Assembly: GCA_020638795.1 (NCBI GenBank)
Contig: JACKHW010000005.1
Span: 124,001-188,000, forward strand
From: Planctomycetota bacterium
GTDB lineage: Bacteria > Planctomycetota > UBA1135 > GCA-002748355
Reading direction: 5' to 3'
DNA length: 64,000 bases
Below are positions 17,272 to 25,641 of the stretch, piece after piece. Below the pieces are notes generated by a model. The model did no database searches. It was not told the DNA's origin and worked only from the letters and a program-made list of their open reading frames with translations. A program made the position numbers and the translations under genes. Position 1 is the first letter of the stretch, and every line of letters begins with the position of its first letter.

Positions 17272-17464
17272 ACGCGCTCGCCCCGCGCCCCGCATGCCGA
17301 TTTGCCGACGGGGCGACGGACGGGCGAGCATAACAGGCTCCCAGGAAACTCCAGCAATTCGAGCGATCGTGAATTCCGCGGAAGCCAGTCCCAAACCGAC
17401 GTTGCGTTGGATGTCGGTGCATGCCTGCTATCGTGCGATGGACACACTCCGTGTTGCTGCCGCG

Positions 17465-18061
17465 ATGCTGCTCCTGCTCGACAACCGAGATTCGTTCGTC
17501 TTCAACCTGGACCAGGCCTTCCGCAAGCTCGGTGCCGCGACCGAAGTCGTTCGTAGCGATCGGACAACGGCACGAGAACTGTTCGCCCGTGACCCCTGGG
17601 GCATCGTGCTCTCTCCCGGTCCGGGTCGGCCCGAAGACGCGGGCTGTCTCCTCGACGTCGTCCGCGAAGCACCGGCATCGCTGCCGATCCTGGGCGTCTG
17701 CCTCGGACACCAAGCCCTCGCCATCGCCTCGGGAGCGACCATCACGCAAGCTGCCGAGGTGTTCCACGGCCGCGTCAGCGAAATCGAGCATGACGGTCGC
17801 GGATTGTTCGAAGGAATCCCGTCGCCGATCGAAGTCTGCAGGTATCACAGTCTCGCGATCTCCGGACCGACCGCTCCGGACGGCTATCTACGAACCGCTC
17901 ACGACCCGAAGCACGATCTCGTCATGGCCATCGAACACGAATCTCTGCCACGCTTCGGCGTCCAATTCCATCCAGAGTCGTTCCGGACACCGTTCGGTCC
18001 ACGCATGCTCGAGAGCTTCTGGAAACTCGTGTGCGCGAGCCGCGCCCGCATCGCCGGATGA
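17465..18061 (+). CDS. Class I glutamine amidotransferase (PabA/TrpG type)
   Basis: A 198-aa amidotransferase that supplies ammonia from glutamine to a chorismate-using synthase. Triad residues are visible: Cys in ILGVCLGHQALA, His and Glu in GVQFHPESF. LLLLDNRDSFVFNL is the typical start of TrpG/PabA. ATG 17465 is preferred over ATG 17438 for this reason, but neither has a ribosome site. It is unusual that it is followed not by trpE, trpD or pabB but, with an ATGA overlap, by an ABC exporter gene. Anthranilate and aminodeoxychorismate roles cannot be separated from sequence alone. Confidence 0.85.
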   Translation: MLLLLDNRDSFVFNLDQAFRKLGAATEVVRSDRTTARELFARDPWGIVLSPGPGRPEDAGCLLDVVREAPASLPILGVCLGHQALAIASGATITQAAEVFHGRVSEIEHDGRGLFEGIPSPIEVCRYHSLAISGPTAPDGYLRTAHDPKHDLVMAIEHESLPRFGVQFHPESFRTPFGPRMLESFWKLVCASRARIAG

Positions 18062-18975
18062 CGATCACCGCCAGCTCCATGCCCGTTCTCGAAATCCGTG
18101 GGCTCGCCAAGAGCTACGACGACCATCAGGTCCTCTACGACCTCGACCTCGAACTCGAAGCCGGGACGATCACGGGACTGGTCGGTCCCAATGGTGTCGG
18201 CAAGACGACGTGCCTGCGCTGCATCGTCGGCCTGGTGTTCCCGACGAGCGGGACGATTCACATCGATGGCGTCGACGCCCGCAGCGACGGCGTGCGCGCT
18301 CGTCGCTCGCTGTCCTTCCTACCAGGCGAAGCCTCGGTCTATCGCTGGATGACCGGTCGGGAGTTCCTGCGCTTCGGACTCGGATTCCACGACACGATCG
18401 ACGACGACTTCGTCGGTCGCTGCCTCGAGGCATTCGAGCTCCCGATGCACCGCAAGCTCCGTGGTTATTCATCGGGTCAGAAGCAGATGCTCGCACTCAC
18501 GGTCGCGCTCGGTCCCCGAGTGCCTCTCTACATCCTCGACGAGCCGGAGAAGGCGCTCGATGCGAGCAAGCGGCATCGGCTGCGTGAGCTGCTCGACGAC
18601 GTCCAGGGCCGTGGTGCGTCGATTCTGATCTCGTCGCATCACATCAGCGAGCTCGAGCTGTTCACGTCGCGGTACGCGTTCCTGAATGCGGGCCGTGTCG
18701 TCGGCAACGACGAGATCGACCACATCCTGCGGGCGCTGTCTCGGCGCGTGCGCGTGCGCTTCGAGGAAGGTGTCGAGCCTCACGACGTTCCGAGCGGAGT
18801 TCACATCGAACACGACGGGCGCGATTGGATCCTGCACGCGTCCGACGAAGTCGCGTCCCACACACTCGCGACACAGCTCCTGAAGCAGCGACCGCTTCGT
18901 CTCGAGGTCGGAACTCCGAGCCTGAGTGACGTCTACGATCATCTCTACGTGCACACCATGGAGCGCGCATCGTGA
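18058..18975 (+). CDS. ABC transporter ATP-binding protein
   Basis: A 305-aa ATPase of an ABC-2-type exporter. Walker A GPNGVGKTT, Walker B YILDEPEKALD and the H-loop SHHISELE are intact. The signature is SSGQKQ instead of LSGGQ, a modest deviation, and the residue after the Walker B Glu-Pro is unusual (EKALD for TNGLD). The C-terminal ~80 residues form the regulatory extension seen in export ATPases. ATG 18058 overlaps the stop of the amidotransferase gene. The permease partner follows with a GTGA overlap. Substrate unknown. Confidence 0.88.
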   Translation: MTITASSMPVLEIRGLAKSYDDHQVLYDLDLELEAGTITGLVGPNGVGKTTCLRCIVGLVFPTSGTIHIDGVDARSDGVRARRSLSFLPGEASVYRWMTGREFLRFGLGFHDTIDDDFVGRCLEAFELPMHRKLRGYSSGQKQMLALTVALGPRVPLYILDEPEKALDASKRHRLRELLDDVQGRGASILISSHHISELELFTSRYAFLNAGRVVGNDEIDHILRALSRRVRVRFEEGVEPHDVPSGVHIEHDGRDWILHASDEVASHTLATQLLKQRPLRLEVGTPSLSDVYDHLYVHTMERAS

Positions 18976-19775
18976 TCGCGCGCAAGACGTGGCGTGAAGT
19001 GCGTGGGATGACGATCGCGTACTTCTTGATCCTCGAGGCGCTGATCGCCTCGGCAATCCTCTATTGGCCGGAAATCGCGGGTGACCTCTCCGCGTTCGGG
19101 GCACTCAAGCGTTTTGCGCCTGGCGATTTCATGAAGCGCATGGTGCAGGGCATCATGGACTCCGGCTTCCCCGCCTACGTGACCGTCCAGCAGTTCTTCA
19201 AGGGCATCAACATCGCCGGCATCGCCTGCGCCGTGCTCATCGGCACTGGAAGCATCGCTGGCGAACGCGAGAACGGCACGCTCGACATGCTGCTCTCGCG
19301 GCCGATCTCGCGCTCTCGCATCTTCTTCCACAAGTGGTGGGTTCTCGCGTTGTGCGTCATGGTGCCGGTCTTCCTGAGTTCGGCGACGATCCCGTGGATG
19401 GAGCTGTGGATCGACCCCAAGACCATCGTCAACCGCTGCTCGTTCGGCGGGTTGATGCACGCGTCCTGGCGCGCGAGTCTGTTCTGCTTGTTCTTCCTGA
19501 CGTTGACGATGCTGTTCTCGGTCTTCCTGCGCGAACAGGTCAAGGTCGCGTTCGTGATCGGCGGCATCATCGTGTTGCAGGTCGGCATGTTCTTCGTCCA
19601 GGTCCTGCGTCACTCGAGCATCTTTCGCCTGAGTGACTATGACGTGTACTGGCCGATGATGATCGGCAACAAGGATTTCGTGCGCACGTTCTGGGGCGAG
19701 GACATCTGGCTCATCCTCGCGACCGGTGTCCTCTATGCCGCTGCGTGGTGGCGCTTCCGACGCATGGATCTCTGA
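18972..19775 (+). CDS. ABC-2 family transporter permease
   Basis: A 267-aa membrane protein with about six hydrophobic helices and the AGERENGTLDMLLSRPISR loop that is diagnostic of ABC-2/NosY-type permeases. The GTG start (18972) overlaps the stop of its ATPase partner (GTGA). Together they form an exporter of unknown substrate in the cytoplasmic membrane. The 3' end is separated by only three bases from the convergent cardiolipin synthase gene. Confidence 0.88.
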   Translation: MIARKTWREVRGMTIAYFLILEALIASAILYWPEIAGDLSAFGALKRFAPGDFMKRMVQGIMDSGFPAYVTVQQFFKGINIAGIACAVLIGTGSIAGERENGTLDMLLSRPISRSRIFFHKWWVLALCVMVPVFLSSATIPWMELWIDPKTIVNRCSFGGLMHASWRASLFCLFFLTLTMLFSVFLREQVKVAFVIGGIIVLQVGMFFVQVLRHSSIFRLSDYDVYWPMMIGNKDFVRTFWGEDIWLILATGVLYAAAWWRFRRMDL

Positions 19776-19778
19776 GAG

Positions 19779-21239
19779 CTACAAGATCGGCGAGAAGAGG
19801 CGACACACTCCATCGAGGAGCCGACCCAAGGACGAAATTTCGAGATCCGCACGCGTGACCCGCCGTCCATAGTTCGCGCGCTTCTCGAACAGGTCGGAGC
19901 ACTGCGCGCACAGGACGCGATCGACGATGAGGGTACCGACCTCGAAGTTGAGTTCGAAACTCCGCATGTCGAGGTTTCCACTGCCGAGCAGCACGTAGCG
20001 ATCATCGACGACATACATCTTGCTGTGGTTGTAGTCCCCGTCTGACTCGATCACTTCGACACCACGGTCGAGCAGGCGGGCATACTGCGAGCGTGCGGCG
20101 TGATACAGCACGAACTCGGCAGCGCCGGGACCGTTGCAGTGCAATCGGATCCGAACCCCGCGAATCGCGGCCGCGGTGAGCGCCGCGTCGATCGCCGGGT
20201 GAGGCACGAGGTACGGAGAGCTGATCTCGATGCGCTCACGCGCTCTCCCGATCATCTCGAACAGCACGTGCCGGAACGACTTGCCGGCGCGATCGGGTCC
20301 ACTCGCGACGATTCCCAGCGAAGTGCGACCGAACGGCTCGCCGTCCTCGCCCTGATCCGGCGGATCGGGAAAATACTTCCGTGCGACGAGCTTTTCGTCA
20401 CGAGCGTTGAACCAATCCTCGACGAAGATCTCGTGGAGCGGGATCACGCCAGGCCCACGCACGGACAGCATCAGGTCGAACCACTGCTTGCCACCCTTGA
20501 ACCGATCGAAGCCGTATTCGTCGCCGACATTGCGTCCGCCTAGAAAGGCGATGTCCCCGTCGACGAAGATCAGCTTGCGGTGATTCCGCAGGTTGAGATT
20601 GAACGGCCGTCGTCGCCAGAGGAGCGGCATGAACGAGACCGCTTTTCCACCGCTCGCGACGAGTTCGTGCAGGTGTCGCTGCTTGAGTGACCAACTGCCG
20701 AGGTGGTCGTAGAGGAGCCGCACTTCGACACCGCGCCGGGCTGCCTCCGTGAGTGCCGCGAGCAAACGCTGACCGGTTTCGTCGGGTCTGAAGATGTACA
20801 TCTCCACGTGGACGAAATGCTGCGCGTTCTCGATCTGTTCGAGCACGTCCTCGAAGAACTCGGGGCCAGTCTCGAGGATCCGCACGCGGTTGCACTCCGT
20901 GACCGACATACGGTCGATGCGCCGCAAGAAGTCGAGCATCGGATCCTCGGGATCCGTCCCCGCATCGTCGTCACAAGGATGGAGCGAACGCGTATGGGTC
21001 GCGAGCTTGCGCGCCCGGCGGCGTAGCCGCGCCATCTGGATACGGTGCGGCAGCAGGTAGTAGAAGAGGACTCCGACATAGGGCGCCGCGACGATCACGA
21101 GGACCCAGAGCATTGTCGTCGCGGGGCTCTTCGTGCCGGTCAGCAATCGGGCGACGACGACGACCGACAGAATGAGGCCGACGACGTAGATCAGGACTCC
21201 GAGGAGAGTCTGCGTCGACGTGATCGCGAGCAGGTTCAT
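19779..21239 (-). CDS. Cardiolipin synthase-type phospholipase D protein
   Basis: A 486-aa protein with two N-terminal membrane helices (LLGVLIYVVGLILSVVVV; MLWVLVIVAAPYVGVLFYYLL) and two HKD motifs: NHRKLIFVDGDIAFLGGRN and NHSKMYVVDDRYVLLGSGN. These catalyse phosphatidyl transfer, most likely making cardiolipin. The membrane-spanning start is that of the ClsA type. ATG 21239 overlaps the TGA of the small membrane protein gene upstream. The divergent EEP gene 335 bases away recalls the E. coli ybhP-clsB neighbourhood. Confidence 0.9.
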   Translation of the reverse strand: MNLLAITSTQTLLGVLIYVVGLILSVVVVARLLTGTKSPATTMLWVLVIVAAPYVGVLFYYLLPHRIQMARLRRRARKLATHTRSLHPCDDDAGTDPEDPMLDFLRRIDRMSVTECNRVRILETGPEFFEDVLEQIENAQHFVHVEMYIFRPDETGQRLLAALTEAARRGVEVRLLYDHLGSWSLKQRHLHELVASGGKAVSFMPLLWRRRPFNLNLRNHRKLIFVDGDIAFLGGRNVGDEYGFDRFKGGKQWFDLMLSVRGPGVIPLHEIFVEDWFNARDEKLVARKYFPDPPDQGEDGEPFGRTSLGIVASGPDRAGKSFRHVLFEMIGRARERIEISSPYLVPHPAIDAALTAAAIRGVRIRLHCNGPGAAEFVLYHAARSQYARLLDRGVEVIESDGDYNHSKMYVVDDRYVLLGSGNLDMRSFELNFEVGTLIVDRVLCAQCSDLFEKRANYGRRVTRADLEISSLGRLLDGVCRLFSPIL

Positions 21240-21541
21240 TTCGGATCGACCTCGGTCGTGGCGTCTCGGTACGGGTTGCGGGAAGCGGCACGGCGCGTCT
21301 GCCGGCGATGATGCATGCGGCGTACCGTCCTCAAGTACATGGCCGAGACCCGGCGGTACCAGCGAGATTTTTCGGCGAACCGGCGGTGCAGCGCCTGCTT
21401 CCAGGGATGCTCGATCATCCCGACCCCCAAGAAGATGAAGGGCCAGCCTTGGACGATCGGCATCGGACCGAACACGATGCCGACCAAAATGAAGAAAACG
21501 CCGAGCAAGTTCTTCAGGAGGCGCTTCGCCGCTTGCTTCAT
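21236..21541 (-). CDS. Small membrane protein (PGPGW-like)
   Basis: 101 aa. A basic N-terminus, a long hydrophobic stretch LLGVFFILVGIVFGPMPIV, then QGWPFIFLGVGMIEHPW and a basic Arg-rich tail. The pattern of two close helices around a Pro/Trp-containing turn resembles the PGPGW family of putative membrane proteins; the match is by eye only. Its stop overlaps the cardiolipin synthase ATG, so the two proteins are likely made together. Function unknown. Confidence 0.7.
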   Translation of the reverse strand: MKQAAKRLLKNLLGVFFILVGIVFGPMPIVQGWPFIFLGVGMIEHPWKQALHRRFAEKSRWYRRVSAMYLRTVRRMHHRRQTRRAASRNPYRDATTEVDPK

Positions 21542-21573
21542 CGAGGAGCTCCTGGGATCTTCGACGCACGACG

Positions 21574-22287
21574 ATGCGCGTCATCACCTACAACCTGCAC
21601 AAGGCGCGCCGGTCCGGCCGCTCGATCCTCGACGAGGCTGCAGCCGCGCTGCGCGAGCGCTCGCCCGATCTTCTGCTCTGTCAGGAGGTCTTCCACACGC
21701 ACTGTGACACCGAAAGGCAAGCCGTCATCCTGGGCCAACATCTCGGTTTGGAACATGCGTTCGGACCCAACAAATTCTACGAGGCGGGATGCCACGGCAA
21801 TGCAACGTTTACGCGGCTACCGGTCCTGCGTGCGTTCAACATCGACGTCACAGAGTCGCGTTTCGAGCACCGCGGCATCTTGCACACCCATCTCGAGTGG
21901 AACGACAGCGTCCTCGAGATCCTCAACACGCACTTCAGTCTGACCGGTCGCCAGCGGCGCAAGCAGCTCGAGACGCTGCTCGATGCGATTCCGGATGGCG
22001 ACGTGCCGGTGCTCGTCGCGGGGGACTTCAACGATTGGCACGGGTTTCTCGATCGCCGGATCGACCGTGAGCGTCACCTGCGGAGCGCGCTCGACGTCCT
22101 GTCGCCGACCGCGCGTCGCACATTCCCGGCACGGCGTCCGTTCCTCGCTCTCGATCGAATCTACTACCGCGGGCTCGAACTCGATGACGTACGCGTCCTG
22201 CGCGGGGATCCGTGGGACGTCCTGTCGGATCACCTGCCGCTCGAGGCCGACTTCCGCGTGCACGGCAGTGCTGTAGGCGGTGCGTGA
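21574..22287 (+). CDS. Endonuclease/exonuclease/phosphatase (EEP) family protein
   Basis: A 237-aa phosphodiesterase of the DNase I-like fold. Visible catalytic elements: ITYNLHKA at the N-terminus, the metal Glu in LLLCQEVF, AGDFNDWHG in the middle and the terminal SDHLPLEADF. No signal peptide. It is divergent from cls and followed by an ElyC/SanA-type gene with a one-base overlap (TGATG). In E. coli a related protein (YbhP) is next to ClsB, so a role with phospholipids is plausible but unproven. Nuclease activity is an alternative. Confidence 0.85.
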   Translation: MRVITYNLHKARRSGRSILDEAAAALRERSPDLLLCQEVFHTHCDTERQAVILGQHLGLEHAFGPNKFYEAGCHGNATFTRLPVLRAFNIDVTESRFEHRGILHTHLEWNDSVLEILNTHFSLTGRQRRKQLETLLDAIPDGDVPVLVAGDFNDWHGFLDRRIDRERHLRSALDVLSPTARRTFPARRPFLALDRIYYRGLELDDVRVLRGDPWDVLSDHLPLEADFRVHGSAVGGA

Positions 22288-23057
22288 TGGCGCGCATTCT
22301 CGAACCACTCTTCTTGCCGCCGCTCAACGCCATCCTGCTCGGCGTGCTCGCGCTCGTTCTGTGGCGCGCGCGCCCGAAGTTCGCCCGCGGGACCTTGATC
22401 GCTTCCGCGATCTTGCTCGTACTGCAGATGATGCCGATGGTCGGGCACGCACTGATCACGTCGCTCCAAGTCGATCCTGCTCTGCGCCTCGACGCGCCGT
22501 TCGATGGAACCGGCGGCTCGCGTCCCCGCGCGATCGTGATCCTGTCCGCGGAGTCGGACCCGAATGCACCCGAGTTCGGTCGACAGACCGTCGGACGCAC
22601 GACCTTGAGGCGCGTGCGTTACGGCGCGGCGCTCGCGCGAGCAACCGGATTGCCGATCCTCACCACGGGCGGCATTCCGCCAGGCGGAAGCGAACCGATC
22701 AGCGTCAGCATGCAGCGCTGCTTGACCGAGGACTTCGGCATCACGGACGTGCGCTGGGTCGAAACGAGAGCCAATACGACGTGGGAGAACGCGACCTTCG
22801 GTGCCAAGCTCTTGTATGCGGACGGCATCGCGACGATCTTTCTCGTCACCCACGCATGGCACATGCCGCGCGCACGGCTCGCATTCGAGGACGCGGGTCT
22901 CCGCGTGATCGCGGCCCCGACCGCGTTCGAAGGCCCACCGTGGCAGGGCCCGAAGAGCTTGATCCCGAGCTACGGCGGCATGCGGGCCACGACGCTCGCG
23001 CTGCACGAGGTCTTCGGGCGGATCTACTATGCGCTGTTCGAGCGGAAGGGAAGCTGA
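22287..23057 (+). CDS. ElyC/SanA/YdcF family membrane protein (DUF218)
   Basis: A 256-aa protein with two N-terminal hydrophobic helices (PPLNAILLGVLALVLW; LIASAILLVLQMMPMV) and a DUF218 domain: AIVILSAES, ILTTGGIPPGGSEP, ESRANTTWEN-like VETRANTTWENA, and LVTHAWHMPRARLAFEDAG. This matches ElyC/YdcF, proteins linked to envelope integrity. The ATG at 22287 overlaps the EEP stop. It probably works in the periplasm on peptidoglycan precursors or other envelope carriers; this is inferred from family knowledge. Confidence 0.85.
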   Translation: MARILEPLFLPPLNAILLGVLALVLWRARPKFARGTLIASAILLVLQMMPMVGHALITSLQVDPALRLDAPFDGTGGSRPRAIVILSAESDPNAPEFGRQTVGRTTLRRVRYGAALARATGLPILTTGGIPPGGSEPISVSMQRCLTEDFGITDVRWVETRANTTWENATFGAKLLYADGIATIFLVTHAWHMPRARLAFEDAGLRVIAAPTAFEGPPWQGPKSLIPSYGGMRATTLALHEVFGRIYYALFERKGS

Positions 23058-23120
23058 CCGAAGTCCTGGCCGGCCACCTTCGGTGTTGGAGTTTTCTGCC
23101 CTCGCGTTAGCGTCTTCTCC

Positions 23121-24731
23121 ATGAGCCTCAAGATCAGATCCAAAGTGCGGACGGCGAGTTCGGACTTCCAGGAGAATGACGCCTTTCATCGCGGACTCGC
23201 TCGCGAGCTCCGGGATCGGCTCGAACGCGTCCGCCTTGGCGGATCGGAGAAAGCGGTCGCGAGGCACCGCTCGCGCAACAAGCTGCTGCCGCGCGAGCGG
23301 ATCGATCACGTGCTCGACCGTGGTTCGCCCTTCGTCGAGCTGTCGCCACTCGCGGCGGGCGGGCTCTACAACGACGACGCGCCATCGGCGAGCATCGTCA
23401 CGGGTATCGGGCGCGTGCACGGGCGTGAGACGATGTTCGTCGCCAACGACGCGACGGTAAAGGGTGGCACCTACTATCCGATGACCGTCAAGAAGCACGT
23501 GCGCGCGCAGGAGATCGCGCTCGAGAACCGTCTGCCGTGCATCTACCTCGTCGACTCTGGCGGTGCGTTCTTGCCGCTGCAGGCCGAGGTGTTTCCCGAT
23601 CGTGATCACTTCGGGCGGATCTTCTACAACCAAGCGTGCATGTCGGCTGCGCGCATTCCGCAAGTCGCGGTCGTGCTCGGCTCCTGCACCGCCGGCGGCG
23701 CCTACGTGCCCGCGATGAGTGACGAGTCGATCATCGTCAAGGGCAACGGCACGATCTTCCTCGGCGGTCCGCCCCTCGTACGAGCAGCCACCGGAGAGAT
23801 CGTCGATGCGGAGGATCTCGGCGGCGGTGATCTGCATGCGCGTCAATCGGGCGTCGTCGACCATCTGGCCGACGACGAGGAACAGGCACTCGCGCTGTGC
23901 CGCGACGTGTGTGAAGCGCTGCCACGACCCGATCGCTTCGCACTCGATTGCATCGCTCCCGAAGAACCGGCTTACGATCCACACGAACTCTACGGCGTGC
24001 TGCCGAAGGACGCTCGCCAGTCGTACGAAGTCAAGGAGATCATCGCGCGACTCGTCGATGGATCGCGTTTCCACGAGTTCAAGGCACTCTACGGTCAGAC
24101 ACTCGTCTGCGGCTTCGCGCACCTCGAAGGCATGCCGATCGGCATCGTCGCGAATCAGGGAATCCTGTTCTCAGAAAGCGCCGTCAAGGGCGCGCATTTC
24201 GTCGAACTCTGTGCGCAGCGCAAGATCCCGCTCGTCTTCTTGCAGAACATCACCGGCTTCATGGTCGGCAGCAAGTACGAGGCGGGCGGCATCGCGAAGG
24301 ACGGAGCAAAACTCGTGCAGGCCGTCGCGACGGCGACGGTACCGAAGTTCACCGTGCTGATCGGCGGCAGTTTCGGCGCCGGCAACTACGGGATGTGCGG
24401 TCGTGCCTACGGGCCGCGACTGCTCTTCACGTGGCCGAACTCGAGAATCTCGGTCATGGGCGGCGAACAGGCCGCTGGCGTCTTGGCACAAGTCAAACGC
24501 GACCAACTCGAAGCCGAGGGCAAGACGCTGAGCGCGGCGGACGAAGCCGCACTCAAGGCACCGATCCTCGAGAAGTACGAAACCGAAGGCAGTCCGTACT
24601 ATTCGTCCGCCCGGCTCTGGGACGACGGCATCCTCGACCCGATCGAAACCCGCCGCGCCCTCGCCCTCGGAATCGCGATGAGCCTGTGCGCCCCCGTCCC
24701 GGACTGGCGAGCGCCCGTGTTCCGCATGTGA
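23121..24731 (+). CDS. mccB: Methylcrotonyl-CoA carboxylase, carboxyltransferase (beta) subunit
   Basis: A 536-aa acyl-CoA carboxyltransferase that moves CO2 from carboxybiotin to an acyl-CoA. Motifs: PRERIDHVLD, GGTYYPMTVKKHVRAQEIA, VDSGGAFLPLQAEVFPD, VLGSCTAGGAYVPAMSDE, and GGSFGAGNYGMCGRAYGPR. The GGAFLP...VFPD and GNYGMCGRAY forms are typical of methylcrotonyl-CoA carboxylase rather than propionyl-CoA carboxylase. It opens a four-gene set with a hydratase, biotin carboxylase and biotin carrier, fitting leucine/isovalerate breakdown. Confidence 0.88.
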   Translation: MSLKIRSKVRTASSDFQENDAFHRGLARELRDRLERVRLGGSEKAVARHRSRNKLLPRERIDHVLDRGSPFVELSPLAAGGLYNDDAPSASIVTGIGRVHGRETMFVANDATVKGGTYYPMTVKKHVRAQEIALENRLPCIYLVDSGGAFLPLQAEVFPDRDHFGRIFYNQACMSAARIPQVAVVLGSCTAGGAYVPAMSDESIIVKGNGTIFLGGPPLVRAATGEIVDAEDLGGGDLHARQSGVVDHLADDEEQALALCRDVCEALPRPDRFALDCIAPEEPAYDPHELYGVLPKDARQSYEVKEIIARLVDGSRFHEFKALYGQTLVCGFAHLEGMPIGIVANQGILFSESAVKGAHFVELCAQRKIPLVFLQNITGFMVGSKYEAGGIAKDGAKLVQAVATATVPKFTVLIGGSFGAGNYGMCGRAYGPRLLFTWPNSRISVMGGEQAAGVLAQVKRDQLEAEGKTLSAADEAALKAPILEKYETEGSPYYSSARLWDDGILDPIETRRALALGIAMSLCAPVPDWRAPVFRM

Positions 24732-24738
24732 CGCAAAC

Positions 24739-24780
24739 GTGCGAGGGACACTTCACATACGCAAAGTGTCCCTCGCACGC
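24739..24780. terminator. Perfect 16-bp hairpin after mccB
   Basis: The arms cgtgcgagggacactt (24739-24754) and aagtgtccctcgcacg (24765-24780) are perfectly complementary, with a 10-base loop, starting 8 bases after the mccB stop. There is no T-run afterwards, so it may be a processing or attenuation element, or an inserted repeat, rather than a classical terminator. Confidence 0.7.
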
Positions 24781-24834
24781 TTGCAGATGGGTTTTGGCGC
24801 GCCGTGGGCGGGAGTGACTGCTAGCTTGCTTTCG

Positions 24835-25641
24835 ATGGACTATCGAACTCTGGCTGTTGCGCGTCGGGACGACGGGATTGCCGATGTGGCTCTGGCTCGA
24901 CCCGAGCGGCACAACGCGTTCGACGACACCGTCATCGCCGAGCTGACGCACGCATTCGACACGCTTGGAGACGATGCGTCGGTACGCGCGATCTTGTTGC
25001 GGGGCGAAGGCAAGAGCTTCTCCGCTGGCGCCGACATCGAGTGGATGCGCACGCAGGGCGAAGCCGACGAAGCGACCAACATCGCGAGTGCGTTGCGCAT
25101 GGAACGCGCCTTTCGCGCCATCTACGCGTGCAAGCGCCCGGTGGTCGCGCGCATCCACGGCGCCGCGCTCGGCGGCGGGACGGGCCTCACCGCCGCGGCG
25201 GACATCGCGATCACAGCAGCGTCGACCACGTTCGGCTTCACCGAGGTTCGTCTCGGTATTCTTCCAGCGGTCATCTCGCCCTACGTGATCGAGAAGATCG
25301 GGCTCGCGAAGGCGAAGTCGCTCTTCCTCATGGGGTCACGATTCGATGGGTGCGAAGCGGAGCGCATCGGCCTCGTCTTCCGCGCAGTGCCCGACGACGA
25401 ACTCGACGCGGAAGTCGACGCGACCCTGTCCCACCTCGCGAAGGGCGGCCCCGATGCGCTCGCTCGCGTCAAGCGACTGTGCAGCGATGTCGGGCTCGGA
25501 GCACCGCACGACGAATCGGTCATCCGCGTCACGACCGAAGCGATCGCCGCCGTCCGCAGCACGAGCGAAGCCCGCGAAGGCCTCGCGGCCTTCCTCGAAA
25601 AACGAAAGCCCTCGTGGATCCGCACGGAGGACGATCGATGA
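24835..25641 (+). CDS. Enoyl-CoA hydratase/isomerase family (probable methylglutaconyl-CoA hydratase)
   Basis: A 268-aa crotonase-fold enzyme. The oxyanion-hole segments are FSAGADIEWM and HGAALGGGTGLTAAADI; the second catalytic Glu region is TEVRLGILPAVISPYV. PERHNAFDDTVIAELTHAF is typical of methylglutaconyl-CoA hydratase, and the position between mccB and the biotin carboxylase gene supports that step of leucine breakdown. ATG 24835 is chosen by alignment with the family start; no good ribosome site is seen. Its TGA overlaps the next ATG (ATGA). Confidence 0.85.
   Translation: MDYRTLAVARRDDGIADVALARPERHNAFDDTVIAELTHAFDTLGDDASVRAILLRGEGKSFSAGADIEWMRTQGEADEATNIASALRMERAFRAIYACKRPVVARIHGAALGGGTGLTAAADIAITAASTTFGFTEVRLGILPAVISPYVIEKIGLAKAKSLFLMGSRFDGCEAERIGLVFRAVPDDELDAEVDATLSHLAKGGPDALARVKRLCSDVGLGAPHDESVIRVTTEAIAAVRSTSEAREGLAAFLEKRKPSWIRTEDDR

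Noticed and set aside
22230..24122. 630-aa minus-strand open frame
   Set aside because: Lies across ElyC-type and mccB genes on the other strand; a shadow.
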